Origin: Chara braunii
Taxonomy: Eukaryota > Streptophyta > Charophyceae > Charales > Characeae
Direction: 5' to 3'
Length of the DNA stretch: 28,858 nt
Assembly: GCA_003427395.1 (NCBI GenBank)
Contig: BFEA01000409.1
Coordinates: 1,124,302-1,153,159 of the forward strand
The notes beneath the pieces are model-generated. The model had not been told where the DNA came from, made no database searches, and saw only the letters and a program-made list of their open reading frames with translations. How positions within the stretch are numbered: position 1 is the stretch's first letter; every line of letters starts with the position of its first letter. Shown piece by piece: positions 1-8,866 of this stretch. The position numbers and the translations under genes are program-made.

Positions 1-115
1 GCACCTACCCACCGAGTCACTCCAAGCACCTACCCACAAAGCCACTCGAAGCACCTACCCACCGAACCACTCCAAGCACCTTCCCACCGAGCCACTCTAA
101 GCACCTACGCACCGA
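1..115. repeat. 25-bp minisatellite, about 4.6 copies, cut by LTR1
   Basis: Four successive 25-bp units begin at 1, 26, 51 and 76 with consensus GCACCTACCCACCGAGCCAC followed by TCCAA. A fifth unit starts at 101 and stops after 15 bases, exactly where LTR1 begins. The units differ by a few substitutions only. This is the flanking DNA into which the first retroelement appears to have inserted. The five bases before the LTR (accga, 111-115) are the expected left target-site duplicate; the right one would lie outside the window. Confidence 0.9.
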
Positions 116-1815
116 TGTCGGCGCGAATACCCTGACAAGGGAATCCGCCCTGGTTTTTGCAAATGACAGGAAGTAAGTTTGGATCAAGATAGGTTGTGCG
201 AGGCACGGTCGCGTCTGTGACTTACCTTGGCTAAGGTAGAGGGTATGTGGGCGCGCAGTCTTAAGGCGCGCGCATGATCTTCTCTTTGGTTTGATCTGAC
301 TCTTTGGCTATTATAGTTTGTTTTTAGTTTGACATATCTACTATTAATGGTCGGGATGGTATGCTGTATAACATACATAGTAACCATGGCGCAGTCTGAA
401 CGAGCCTGCGCAGGTGCCGATCGGCAACGCACCCAGTTATAGGTAGGAATAAAAACCTGGGCCGTTTATAGGGTTTAGGCGCGGCGCCGTATTATCTTTT
501 ATGGAAATTCATGCGGGTCAATCCCAGGCTTGGGCTTAGCCCTATAGGTTGTGACATTGGACTTATATGGCGGAGGTACGGGGTTCGAGGGTAGTGGGCG
601 TCGGCGCAGGGGCAGCGGAGCGTTGGAAGGGTTGAGGGGTTGAGGGTCCCGCGGGACTATCCCCCTTAGTTTTGTCAGGGGAGTCCGATCGCGGGCCCAC
701 CCTCCAAGGCCGAGGGAAGCATTGGTAAGTCCCGCGCCCCGGTCCCCTTCGTTTTCTTGTCTTTATTTTTTTGGGTTGGTTTTAATTTTATTATTATTAT
801 TCCTTTTTTTTGTTTTCTGTCTGGGCCCAATACAGGTTTCGAGACCGGCCGCGGACCCAAAAGGCCCAGCACAGTGGGTATACCGTTGAACTGATGAAAA
901 AAGGACCCAAGTTCGGGTTCCTTAGTGTCCAGAATGCTGGCGAAGTTCCTCCATCCTGGCCGTCTTGAAACGCGGACCGAGGAGTTCGACGTGCATGCAA
1001 GCAGGCGGGTGACTAGCCCACGAGGCGGAAGAAAACTGAATGGCGTGGGCATTTCCGCAGACCACAGGAGCACTGTTATCCGCGGGTTGTTGTGAGAGGT
1101 TTGGGTGAGAGCGTGCACGTCGAGACCCAAAAGATGGTGGACTATGCCTGGGCATGGGCACAAGGGCCGTGACCGCAGTGCCCAAGTTGCTGGTCACGCG
1201 GAATCCCCCCCCACTTCGGTCCTCTTAGCCCGTATTTGAATATTTGCTACTACCACCAAGGTCTTCGCCAGGGCCTGCTGCACCTTAGATCGTGCTACGG
1301 GTTCGCAGCCCGCGCCCCAGAACTGTAGCCGCTGTTTGTGTGAGCCGCCCGTTGGGAGCCCGAAAGAGGAAGGCGGCTTTGCTTGGGCAGGGAGCCTGGA
1401 GACACTGCAAAGGTTGTTGCGCTGCTATTGCGTACGAGCCGTCCGTCGGACTTGGGTATAGGAGCGGAAGACTAATCGGGCCGTCTAGTAGCTGGTTCCC
1501 CTCAGAATCTCCTCGAGTGCGTTGTGTGGGGCCAAGCGCTATGACGGGGAGGAACACGGAGTACCCGGGACCAAAGGTGGTGAGTGAGGGGCAAAATTCG
1601 AGTGAATCTGGACGTGGAGTCGCGCCGGGTGCATGTGGGGGAAGAAGAGCGCAGGGAGGGCGAACACGAGCTATGGCAGCAACAAGCGAGAGTGGAGAAC
1701 GTAAACCCACCCGATCCTTGACGAGATCAGGCAGGGAAAGAGCCATCACTGAGGTTTTAGCCCCGAGAAAGAAGGTTTACAACAATCGTATTTTTCATCC
1801 CCACTTCAAGATACG

Positions 1816-2190
1816 CTTCACCACTTCAGGATGCAACCTGCCTAAACAGGTGGTTTTCAGGGTCTTCGGACCTTTCACCACTTCAGGACTATTCAGGTCT
1901 GAAAATCCTGAATGGTCCTGAAGTGCTGAAAGCTCCGAAGACCCTGAAAACCACCTGTTTAGGCAGGCTGCATCCTCAACTGGTGAAGGGTGGTTTTCAT
2001 GGTTTTCGGATCTTTCACCACTTCAGGACCATTCATGATTTTCAAACTGCCCAAAACTTTCACTTGACCACTTCAGGACACCCTTCACCACTTCAAGTTG
2101 CAGCCTGCGTAAACAGGTGGTTTTCAGGGTCTTCGGACCTTTCACCACTTCAGAACCATTCAGGATTTTCAAACTGCCAAAAACTCTCAC
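1816..2190. repeat. Foldback and direct-repeat block in LTR1
   Basis: A left arm (about 1816-1890) is followed by its reverse complement (about 1913-1988). Both contain the CCTGCCTAAACAGG and TTCAGGGTCTTCGGA words or their complements, so the pair can form a stem of about 75 bp. The short spacer itself contains ATTCAGG...CCTGAAT. A third copy in the original orientation occupies about 2083-2190. The word CACCACTTCAGG recurs throughout. I did not find a matching block in LTR2, so it is probably a later insertion or local amplification. The exact insertion ends and target duplication were not resolved. Confidence 0.8.
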
Positions 2191-2366
2191 TTCATAATTT
2201 TCATTTCTGAATTTTCAGCTACCCGATAACCGCTTGTGAGCCCCGGGCGAGTTGAATGGTCAGGTCATATTAGTACGAGGGTTAGTGGCGTAGACCGTAT
2301 GGAGAAAAGAGAGTGCGCGGAGTGATGATGGAAAAGCGGAATGACGGGAGAGTAAAATCGAGATAT

Positions 2367-2562
2367 CACTCGATCCTTGATGGAATCGAGTGGGATAAAG
2401 TTCGGAATAAGGGTCTTTTGACACGGCGATTGCGATTTTGAGGTTAGATTTAGGCAAAGATTAGTGAGAAGGGGAGTTAGAAGAGGAATAGACTGCGTGG
2501 AGGTGGCGGCGTATTTTGGAGGAAGAAAGTTACTCCGTGCTCGTTGTCAATGAAATCGGGCA
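2367..2562 (+). repeat. Hairpins of the TGATGGAA-loop family in LTR1
   Basis: Two hairpins lie in diverged tandem units of about 170-180 bp. The first pairs CACTCGAT (2367-2374) with ATCGAGTG (2385-2392) around a TTGATGG-type loop. The second pairs GCTCG with CGGGC (about 2543-2561), with one G-T wobble. LTR2 carries the same family at 13634-14013 with different but still complementary arms. Confidence 0.6.
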
Positions 2563-2693
2563 GATGGAGACTCGCCCCTAGCGCTTTTTGCCAGGGCGAA
2601 GCCGAGGGGAAGCCAAATTTGAGGATAATGCGAGGGTTCGAGCGGCATAGGTATGAGGTACTGCGTTGGGAGGAAGAAGGCCTGGATATAGCG

Positions 2694-2726
2694 ATGTATC
2701 TTTCCGAGTTCTAGCGGAAGATTCAT
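2694..2726 (+). other. 33-nt conserved hairpin, LTR1 copy
   Basis: ATGTATCTTTCCG pairs with CGGAAGATTCAT around the loop AGTTCTAG, with one T-T mismatch. The same hairpin occurs at 14162-14194 in LTR2 and 27963-27995 in LTR3, where the outer stem is intact. Confidence 0.6.
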
Positions 2727-4884
2727 TCAATTTTGCTCATGCTCTAGCAGGAGGCTAACAGCCGGGTTGGAGACCTACCTGCTGGTCAGTGTATGTACGT
2801 GGGGAGTGGACATCGAAGTAGCACTGTATGGTCCCATATTCTGGCGGTAGATTCCTTCGATTTTGATCATCTTATCGATGGTAGTAGCGTGGGGCTAAGT
2901 ATGGGGTTGAGATTACAAATTTCGATCGAGAAGCTTGTTGTGCTCACTGCGGTTCTTGATCACGTTGTTCGTAGTTGTGCCTATCGCTGCGATTTTTTTG
3001 GAGCAGCGGTCCGTGATCGTCCCGCTGCACGACGGCCCCGCTGATGCCCGCAGATGCTATCCTCGCTCTCAAGCACGATGGTCTTTGTACGTAATGGAGG
3101 CCTACTCGTTATGCAGACTGTCCCCGTGATGGAGAGGTTTCTTTCCATCGGCGTCGTTTTATTTCAAAGAGCTTTGCTTTTGACTGATTGAACCTGGCGG
3201 GGTCAGAGGCCAGGCGCGTTGGGGTGTTGGGAACAACGGGCGCATGGAGAGGAAAAGGGCAAGCGAAGAAAGCATACGTACCTATCAGGCAGGAGTGACA
3301 ATCCGGGAAGAACCAAAAGTTAAGCCACCCCATTGAGTTGCATACGGGTGAACTTTCACTTTGCTCTTGCCTGAAATCAGCCAGAATGACGGCGAGCTAC
3401 ATTCATAGGTTGAAATTTGCATCTGATTAAGGAGGGTGTGGACGAGGCGCCGGTAGTATTCATCTCGCTCTGAGTTTCGTCATGGTCACTTGTTGTGCTG
3501 CCGACTAGGAGGCACTGGTGTATTCCTACTGTTTGGAGTTGTCATACTGTCTCGAGTTACTGTATACCAGTCCGTTCTCCAATAACCCGCAGCCTGGGTA
3601 TTTGAGGCAGTGACAGCCTGAACCATAAATTCAGTTGGCGTATTCAGAGTTGTTACCACTATACCTCTAACGGTTGTTGAAGTGTTCTCAAGTCGGAACC
3701 ATTGCTACGGGTTGGAAGCTCACCTATGGAACTGTTGCGCTGCTTTTTCCGTTAATCGGGGAGCGAAGCGAGGTTGGAGGCTGACCTGTGTGAACAAGGT
3801 GCTGCTAACCCTGTGATACGAGGTGCTTGAGGGGGGGGCTAAATGTGGAGCTGCAAGCTCACCCTCGCACAACTTGCTGCTGGACAGAGTGTCGGTAGAC
3901 TGTCTACAGAGTGAAAACTTGGTGTTCAACTGCTGCATTGTCACTACTGCAGCATGAGGAGGGGCCGTCGGTGTATTGAGCTGTTGTAGCGCCGTAGCCC
4001 CTCGCTGCGTTCCGTGCTAGTTGTTCCAGCACAACAACTGTTATATGCAGTGTACGGGTGAGCTGAAGGCCAAGCCATCGTGTCAACTGCTCAAGTGTTG
4101 GGGCTTAGAGGAGTGATTAGGTTGAAGGTGTGGTGTGAAGGGAATGATTGGACTGCAAGGGAGGTTGTTGCCACAGTTTGGGGGAGTGGCTGAGTCCCGC
4201 GGGGGGGGGTTAGTGCTGCGATTTGAAAAGTCATCGGAGGTTTGACTTCAATGGTTTGAACCAGAGTTTTGACCAAGCTGTTACAGTTTCGCCACCATAG
4301 CGAGGCCCTCAGGCGATTCAAGACAACAAGGCCCTCTTCCGCGAGTCTGAGAGCACCCTCCTTGGATCTGAGAGTCTCAAAGTTTCTCTTTCTGCCCTTC
4401 TTACTCTAAGTCCAGTCCATTGGTTCTGAGAGGAGGGCGGTAGGCGGGATTGCAACCCGTAATCCGCGCCAAGGCCTCTGTGGGAGGTTCGCCCCACCGA
4501 TTGCGGGAGCTCTGCCGAAACTCAGGAGGAGTTCTGAAGGCAGGGAACTAAAAGATAATTGTTGCTTTCCTTCTATAAACCCAAATTATAGCCCTACCTA
4601 TACTACCCATTGCATGTTTGACTGAGTATATGGTATGTAGCCCTACTCTGATCTTTTATTTAGCTGTCAGGATAAAACCAGATTAAGTAAAAGAATGTGT
4701 GCGCAATCTCAAGTTTCAGTTTATTGATTGCCTGAAAGCAGATCGTGAATAAAAGAGAATTGTATCTGGGGGAAGGCTGGAAGGAAGGTAGCTTGCCTGA
4801 GGGTTGACTGGGTCATTGAGACTGGGAAGTCCCCATAAGTTTTGGGAGACCTGGTGCTTTGTTTATTTTGGATTGTGTGGAGCG

Positions 4885-5770
4885 TCAGACCGTTCTATAA
4901 GTTTAGGAGGTCTGATTGCTCTGAAGGTTGGGAAGTCCCTATGAGTTTGGGGAAACCTAGTGCTGTGAGAATTGCCTTGAGGACCAGACTGTTCTATAAG
5001 TTTAGATGGTCTGGTTGCTCTGATTTGCGAGGGCTGCTTGTGATTGACTTTTTTAGGGACCAAGTGCGTTCTGTAAGTTCAGGTGCCTTGGTTGCCTTGG
5101 TTATTTTGGGTTTTCTCTGTTTATTTGGTTCTGAACGAGGGCGTCTGGGCCGTTTTATAAGATTAGGTGACTGAACCCCTTCCTGTTTTTATTATGAGAG
5201 AATGAACTTGACAAAGGGCAGACCGTTTTGTAAGTTCAGGTGGTCTAGCCCAATGCCACGCACAACTTGGATCAGAAAGGAATGAATCAAGCAGAGAGTC
5301 AGACTGTTCTGTAAGTTCAGGTGGCCTGCCTCAAAGCCCGCACATGTTGGAACCCAAGGTTATAATTTGACTATATTTTACTATTATTCTATCTATGAAC
5401 AAGCAAATCAAACCGTTCTATAAGTTTAGATGGTCTGACTATAGCATATCATAACCTGAAGAGAGTATAATTAAGAATATAAATGAAGGTAACCTGGGTC
5501 GACTGAGCATTGGTTCTAAGATGAATGGCTCAGTCATACGCTCGCTTTGAAGATTAATTTCAGAGATATATATATAACTTGGCTATTTAAACAGTTCAGG
5601 GCGACTAGAATGGTCTAGTCATATGCCCAAAGAAGAGAAATGTTGTTGTGCCCTATGTTTGTGTATACTTTGGCTAAGTTGGACTCATTCCATAAGTTTG
5701 GGTGGTCTGACTTTAGGCCTGGCTAAGGTAAGGTTCATTTCATAAGTTTTGGTGTTCTGACCTTATGCCT
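4885..5770 (+). repeat. ATAAG-loop hairpin array in LTR1
   Basis: At least seven hairpins follow each other at roughly 60-250 bp spacing. Clear pairs of arms are TCAGACC/GGTCTGA (4885-4915), ACCAGAC/GTCTGGT (4983-5015), ACCAAG/CTTGGT (5059-5092), GGGCAGACC/GGTCTAGCCC (5216-5251), GACTGAGC/GCTCAGTC (5501-5535) and GACTAGA/TCTAGTC (5603-5620). Weaker ones lie near 5298-5340, 5410-5450 and 5690-5760. The loop is usually TTCTATAAGTTTAGATGG or a close variant, and it contains its own small stem (TCTA/TAGA, or CTG/CAG at 5070-5082) around TAAG. Flanking sequence is otherwise AT-rich and non-coding. No protein frame is supported. Confidence 0.8.
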
Positions 5771-5790
5771 TATGTAAGCTGGGTATAAGG

Positions 5791-6125
5791 AACAGCCATT
5801 TCGTCAAAACGGACATATTATATTTTTTGAACGAAATCAAAACTGACTCTTTTTGTCAAAATCCGGTCGGAATTTTTTGCTCCAGGGGGTCCGCCGGACC
5901 CCCTACATATATCTGGTCTATGGTTGAGACCAGATTAAAAAAAAAAAAAAAAAAAAAAAAAATTGTATCTGGTCTCAACCATAGACCAGATACATGTAGA
6001 AGGTCCGGCGTTCCCAGAACGCCGGACCCCCAGGAGCAAAAAATTCCAACCGGATTTTGGCAAAAAAAATCAGTTTTGATTTCGTTCAAAAAATATAATA
6101 TGTCCGTTTTGACGAAATGGCTGTT
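5791..6125. mobile_element. 335-bp foldback MITE-like insertion in LTR1
   Basis: The element begins AACAGCCATTTCGTCAAAAC and ends with the reverse complement. Its arms (about 5791-5936 and 5963-6125) are nearly perfect inverted copies separated by 26 A residues (5937-5962). The flanks repeat AAGG (5787-5790 and 6126-6129), a 4-bp or possibly TAAGG 5-bp target duplication. LTR2 has the uninterrupted sequence at the equivalent site (about 16708-16720), confirming insertion. The right arm holds an extra small hairpin (GTCCGGCGTT/AACGCCGGAC) that is shortened on the left. It encodes no transposase, so it is non-autonomous, and I cannot assign the superfamily. Two overlapping open frames on opposite strands here are products of the symmetry. 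Confidence 0.9.
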
Positions 6126-6399
6126 AAGGGATTAAATCGTTGAAAGGTCATGAACTATTGTTTGTTAAGGTTTACTTGAGATGATGAGAAATACTTACCT
6201 TTGTGGTTTGGCCTGCATGTGACTGAGTGCGATTACTACTTTAGTCTAAGTTTCAGTTGGTAGGTAGTTGTTTTAATTGCTCGCCACGTACTAGAGCGAT
6301 AGGAGTTAGTTTCAATTCCTGCATTTTCTGAGCTAAGTTTATTTTACTTAGATCAAATTCTGCATTTTCTGGAAGCCTTTGTTATGCTTGGCTTTGTAT

Positions 6400-6672
6400 A
6401 AATTTTGGTAAGCTACTTTCTCTACGGGGAGCGCTACCGAAATTTCTGCAAATCCAAGGAGTTAGTCAAATCCTAACTTTTCAAAGTTCAAGGCTTAGTA
6501 AAAATCTAGGAAGTCTCCTTTTCTAAAGGAAGTGCTGCCCAAATTTTTGCTAATTCAGGGAGTTAAACAAAATTGGACTTTGGGAAGTCGAAGACTACTT
6601 CTGTTCGCATATTTGGACGGGTATAAATTCTGAAAAGGCAATTTTCCTACGGGAAGCGCTCCGAAAATTTTC
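6400..6672 (+). repeat. Three-unit AAATTT-stem hairpin repeat in LTR1
   Basis: Diverged units of about 100-125 bp each hold one hairpin: 6400-6445 (AAATTTTGG with CCGAAATTT), 6500-6548 (AAAAATCTAGG with GCCCAAATTTTT, imperfect) and 6624-6672 (weaker outer stem). The inner stem changes with each copy: CTTTCTC/GGGGAG, CCTTT/AAAGG, TTCC/GGAA. The equivalent trio in LTR2 is at 16985-17278. Confidence 0.7.
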
Positions 6673-7369
6673 TTAGTTTAAAAGAGATATATTATATTTT
6701 GATAGATGGCGATTCTGGAAAATTCACTCTTTATAAAGGAAATTTTGTCAGCGTCTACCTTTGCTTTTGGCACTTGCTTAGAGGTAGATTTAGGCTTTGT
6801 TAATTAGAGAGATTTTGAGTGAGGTCATAATATGGGGATTATTCCCCAAGGACTTGTAGATGTAGCTTGGGAATTGGCCTGTCTTGTGTTACAGGTCCTC
6901 TTGATCGTTTCGATTCAGGATCTGGGATACATTAAGCTTGATCCTACGAGGATCATCTTCTGTTGTCACTGATAACAGGTCGGTTGCCGATCCGTCGGTT
7001 TACGACTCAATTCCAACTCACCCTCAATATTCAACCTAAAAGGCTTCACCCTCAATATTTTACTGTTTCATTAAGGTTTCAGCCGAACTTTTATTGAATG
7101 GTCATTTAACAAAGATGCTGAGTATTTAATTATGGTTGGTTGGCTGGAGGTTGGGGCTTGCATGGCTGAAGCGAGGGGGTATGAGTATAGAGATTGGTTG
7201 GGGATGACTCCGTGTAGTGCGTGGATCTTTATTGGACTCTTTGATGTGATTGCAGGTATGTTCTGGCATTCGGATTTTGGATTTGACTGCCTGCGATCAC
7301 ACATATACATATGGTTGTGAGAAACTCCACTGAGACTGTGAGAAGTGATCGTCACATACTTAACCCCCT

Positions 7370-7384
7370 TATATATATATATAT
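7370..7384 (+). promoter_or_regulatory. TA-rich tract, candidate TATA element of LTR1
   Basis: A run of alternating T and A sits at the place equivalent to the better TATA box of LTR2 (17951-17960). An AATAAA hexamer follows at 7469-7474. If this is the promoter, about 1.1 kb of LTR1 lies downstream of it. The tract may equally be a simple-repeat expansion of the original box. Confidence 0.3.
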
Positions 7385-8284
7385 GTGTGTACCTATGTTC
7401 AAGTTGGATGTTCGCGTGGCCTGAGGGGCCTCATACTAAAGGCCTAGTTAAGGGTTGGGATTGAGAAAAATAAAGAAGACCCTTCCTTTGTGTCCATTTG
7501 CTTCTTGAGGGTTCTTAGTCGGACGTTGGTCCTGGGTCGGGATTCAAGGTCCTTGTCCAGGACATCCCAAGCCCTAGACTCTGCAGGGAAGGAATCTGTC
7601 CCCGTGCAGAGCCTATTTGCCTTGTCTGCCAAGACACTCAAGCCAAAGGCCAGAGGTCTAGCGACGGCCGCACGGCTATTCCTTCAGCTGTGCAATATCG
7701 TGAGGGATTAGGCCATCACGATACTTCGAGTCTGACACTTGAGTGTCATGAGCGGTACTCGGATCCACGAGGGACCGCTTGATTATGGGCACTACATAGT
7801 ACGCCATCATTACGACTGCTTGTGTACGCTGGCATTGCGAGTCGATATGAGTTAGTCCTATGTCCGCGTGGTTTCAGACTAACTCTCGCGCGCGAAGCCT
7901 ATCCGACTCCGCATCGGAAAGTTATGGGATGGTTACAAAGGGGCTAGGAGAGTTGTCGCGTTGTTTGTGTTGTGTCGTTTCATGCGTACCGTTGTGTGTG
8001 AGTCTTATTTTTGTGTTCGTAGAGTGGTGTGTGCGTGGTGAGTGGGATACGTCCTAGTAGACCGACGACGGGCCGCGCTTGGGATTTCAGCCTCCCCAAT
8101 GCGTCGGCTCGCGTGCGGGTCTGACAGCGCGTATTACCGCTCGAACCCCCTATGCTACAGCGAGCGAGAAACGCCCTCGGCTAGTCCACCTCTGCGATTG
8201 CAGCTGATCAGCTTCCAACTGTGGACTGATAGCTCGGCGGGGATACGCCCACCGAAGGGAGGTGACAACTTCCGTAAGGTGGAG

Positions 8285-8837
8285 GTAAGTCGTGCCTCGC
8301 GTAGGCCCTATCCTCTCGTAGGGGCTCGGGGGAGGTATGGCTGGCGCACTCGGTCGGAGCGGCTTGAGGAAGCTCCATGTATGTTTGCGACGAAGGATTT
8401 AAACCAACTCCTGCGTGACGCAGCCCGAAGGGTCCCGCGCTGGCCTGTGCGGTGCCGGACCGATGTGCTTGACAAGTGGCGCCGTTGCTGGGAACAACGG
8501 AAGCCTATTGTTGTCCCTGGTGGAACGACATCCGGGTACGGGAATGAGAGAGAATCATGCATGATTGGGTAGGCGATGAGTAATCTATATGGTGCCTTGC
8601 GTGGTTATGCGTAGGTAAGAATTGATTGTTAGTGATTCTGATTGGTAGTTTGAGTGATTGTGTGATTGGAAAGACTGTATGGGAAGTTTCATGTTAGGGG
8701 TAGACTCTATCAGGATAAGTCAGAGAATAGAGGTGGTTTATGTTAGACCAAGGGAACGTAGGAATGATGTAGGAGGTCTGATAGAAGCATGTCAAATCAG
8801 GTTGTTGAATGAAGCCTTATATTTCTTCCCTTAACAG
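8285..8837 (+). other. Predicted 5'-leader intron of E1
   Basis: A consensus donor, GAG|GTAAGT, starts at 8285 inside LTR1 and is conserved at the same place in LTR2 (18843). A strong acceptor (TTTCTTCCCTTAACAG|G) ends at 8837, 29 bases before the gag ATG at 8867. Splicing would join the LTR-encoded leader directly to gag and remove the primer binding site region from the spliced message, so it could separate mRNA from genomic RNA. This rests on sequence signals only. Confidence 0.45.
8477..8494 (+). other. Primer binding site, tRNA-Asp type (E1)
   Basis: The sequence TGGCGCCGTTGCTGGGAA lies two bases after the LTR1 end. It matches the complement of the plant tRNA-Asp(GUC) 3' end including CCA for the first 12 bases, with substitutions at positions 13 and 17. 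It fixes the 3' boundary of LTR1 and the + orientation of the element. Confidence 0.85.
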
Positions 8838-8866
8838 GAAATCTGAGAAAGGAGCAGTCAGCCAAG
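8495..8866 (+). other. Untranslated leader of E1
   Basis: This stretch lies between the primer binding site and the gag ATG. LTR1/LTR2 similarity ends at about 8550. I see no open frame of note. Its 3' end holds the polypyrimidine tract and acceptor described with the predicted intron. Confidence 0.6.

Larger units (their letters stand above)
116..8474 (+). mobile_element. LTR1: giant 5' long terminal repeat of element E1
   Basis: The repeat starts TGTCGGCGCGAATACC and ends TTGACA, giving the usual TG...CA ends with a TGTC/GACA terminal inverted repeat. Two bases later comes a tRNA-Asp primer binding site. Its left end matches 11568 and 25385, and its right end matches 19034. Matching blocks recur in the same order along LTR2: near 600/12060, 1200/12670, 2365/13810, 2694/14162, 4430/15465, 6400/16985, 7490/18073 and 8230/18790. 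It is clearly more diverged from LTR2 than LTR2 is from LTR3, so it belongs to an older or different subfamily. It is longer than LTR2 partly because of a 335-bp foldback insertion and probably a second repeat block near 1.8-2.2 kb. At about 8.4 kb it is very long for a plant LTR. Open frames inside it do not agree with those of LTR2 and are not read as genes. Confidence 0.85.

Noticed and set aside
1-115. CRISPR-like array at the window start
   Set aside because: Units are contiguous 25-bp tandem repeats without spacers, in eukaryotic transposon context.
1292-1921. 209-codon + strand frame and overlapping 154-codon minus frame in LTR1
   Set aside because: No motif, overlapping opposite frames in GC-rich DNA, and not preserved as a frame in LTR2 or LTR3.
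5827-6135. Frames of 102 and 77 codons on opposite strands with the same start MNEIKTD
   Set aside because: They are the two arms of the foldback element read in opposite directions across a poly-A tract.
8042-8572. 176-codon frame near the LTR1 end, with a similar 129-codon frame at 18588-18977 in LTR2
   Set aside because: The shared amino acids follow from DNA conservation of the R-U5 region. Differences are largely non-synonymous (for example NF to SS, R to C), and the LTR1 frame runs through the LTR end and primer binding site.
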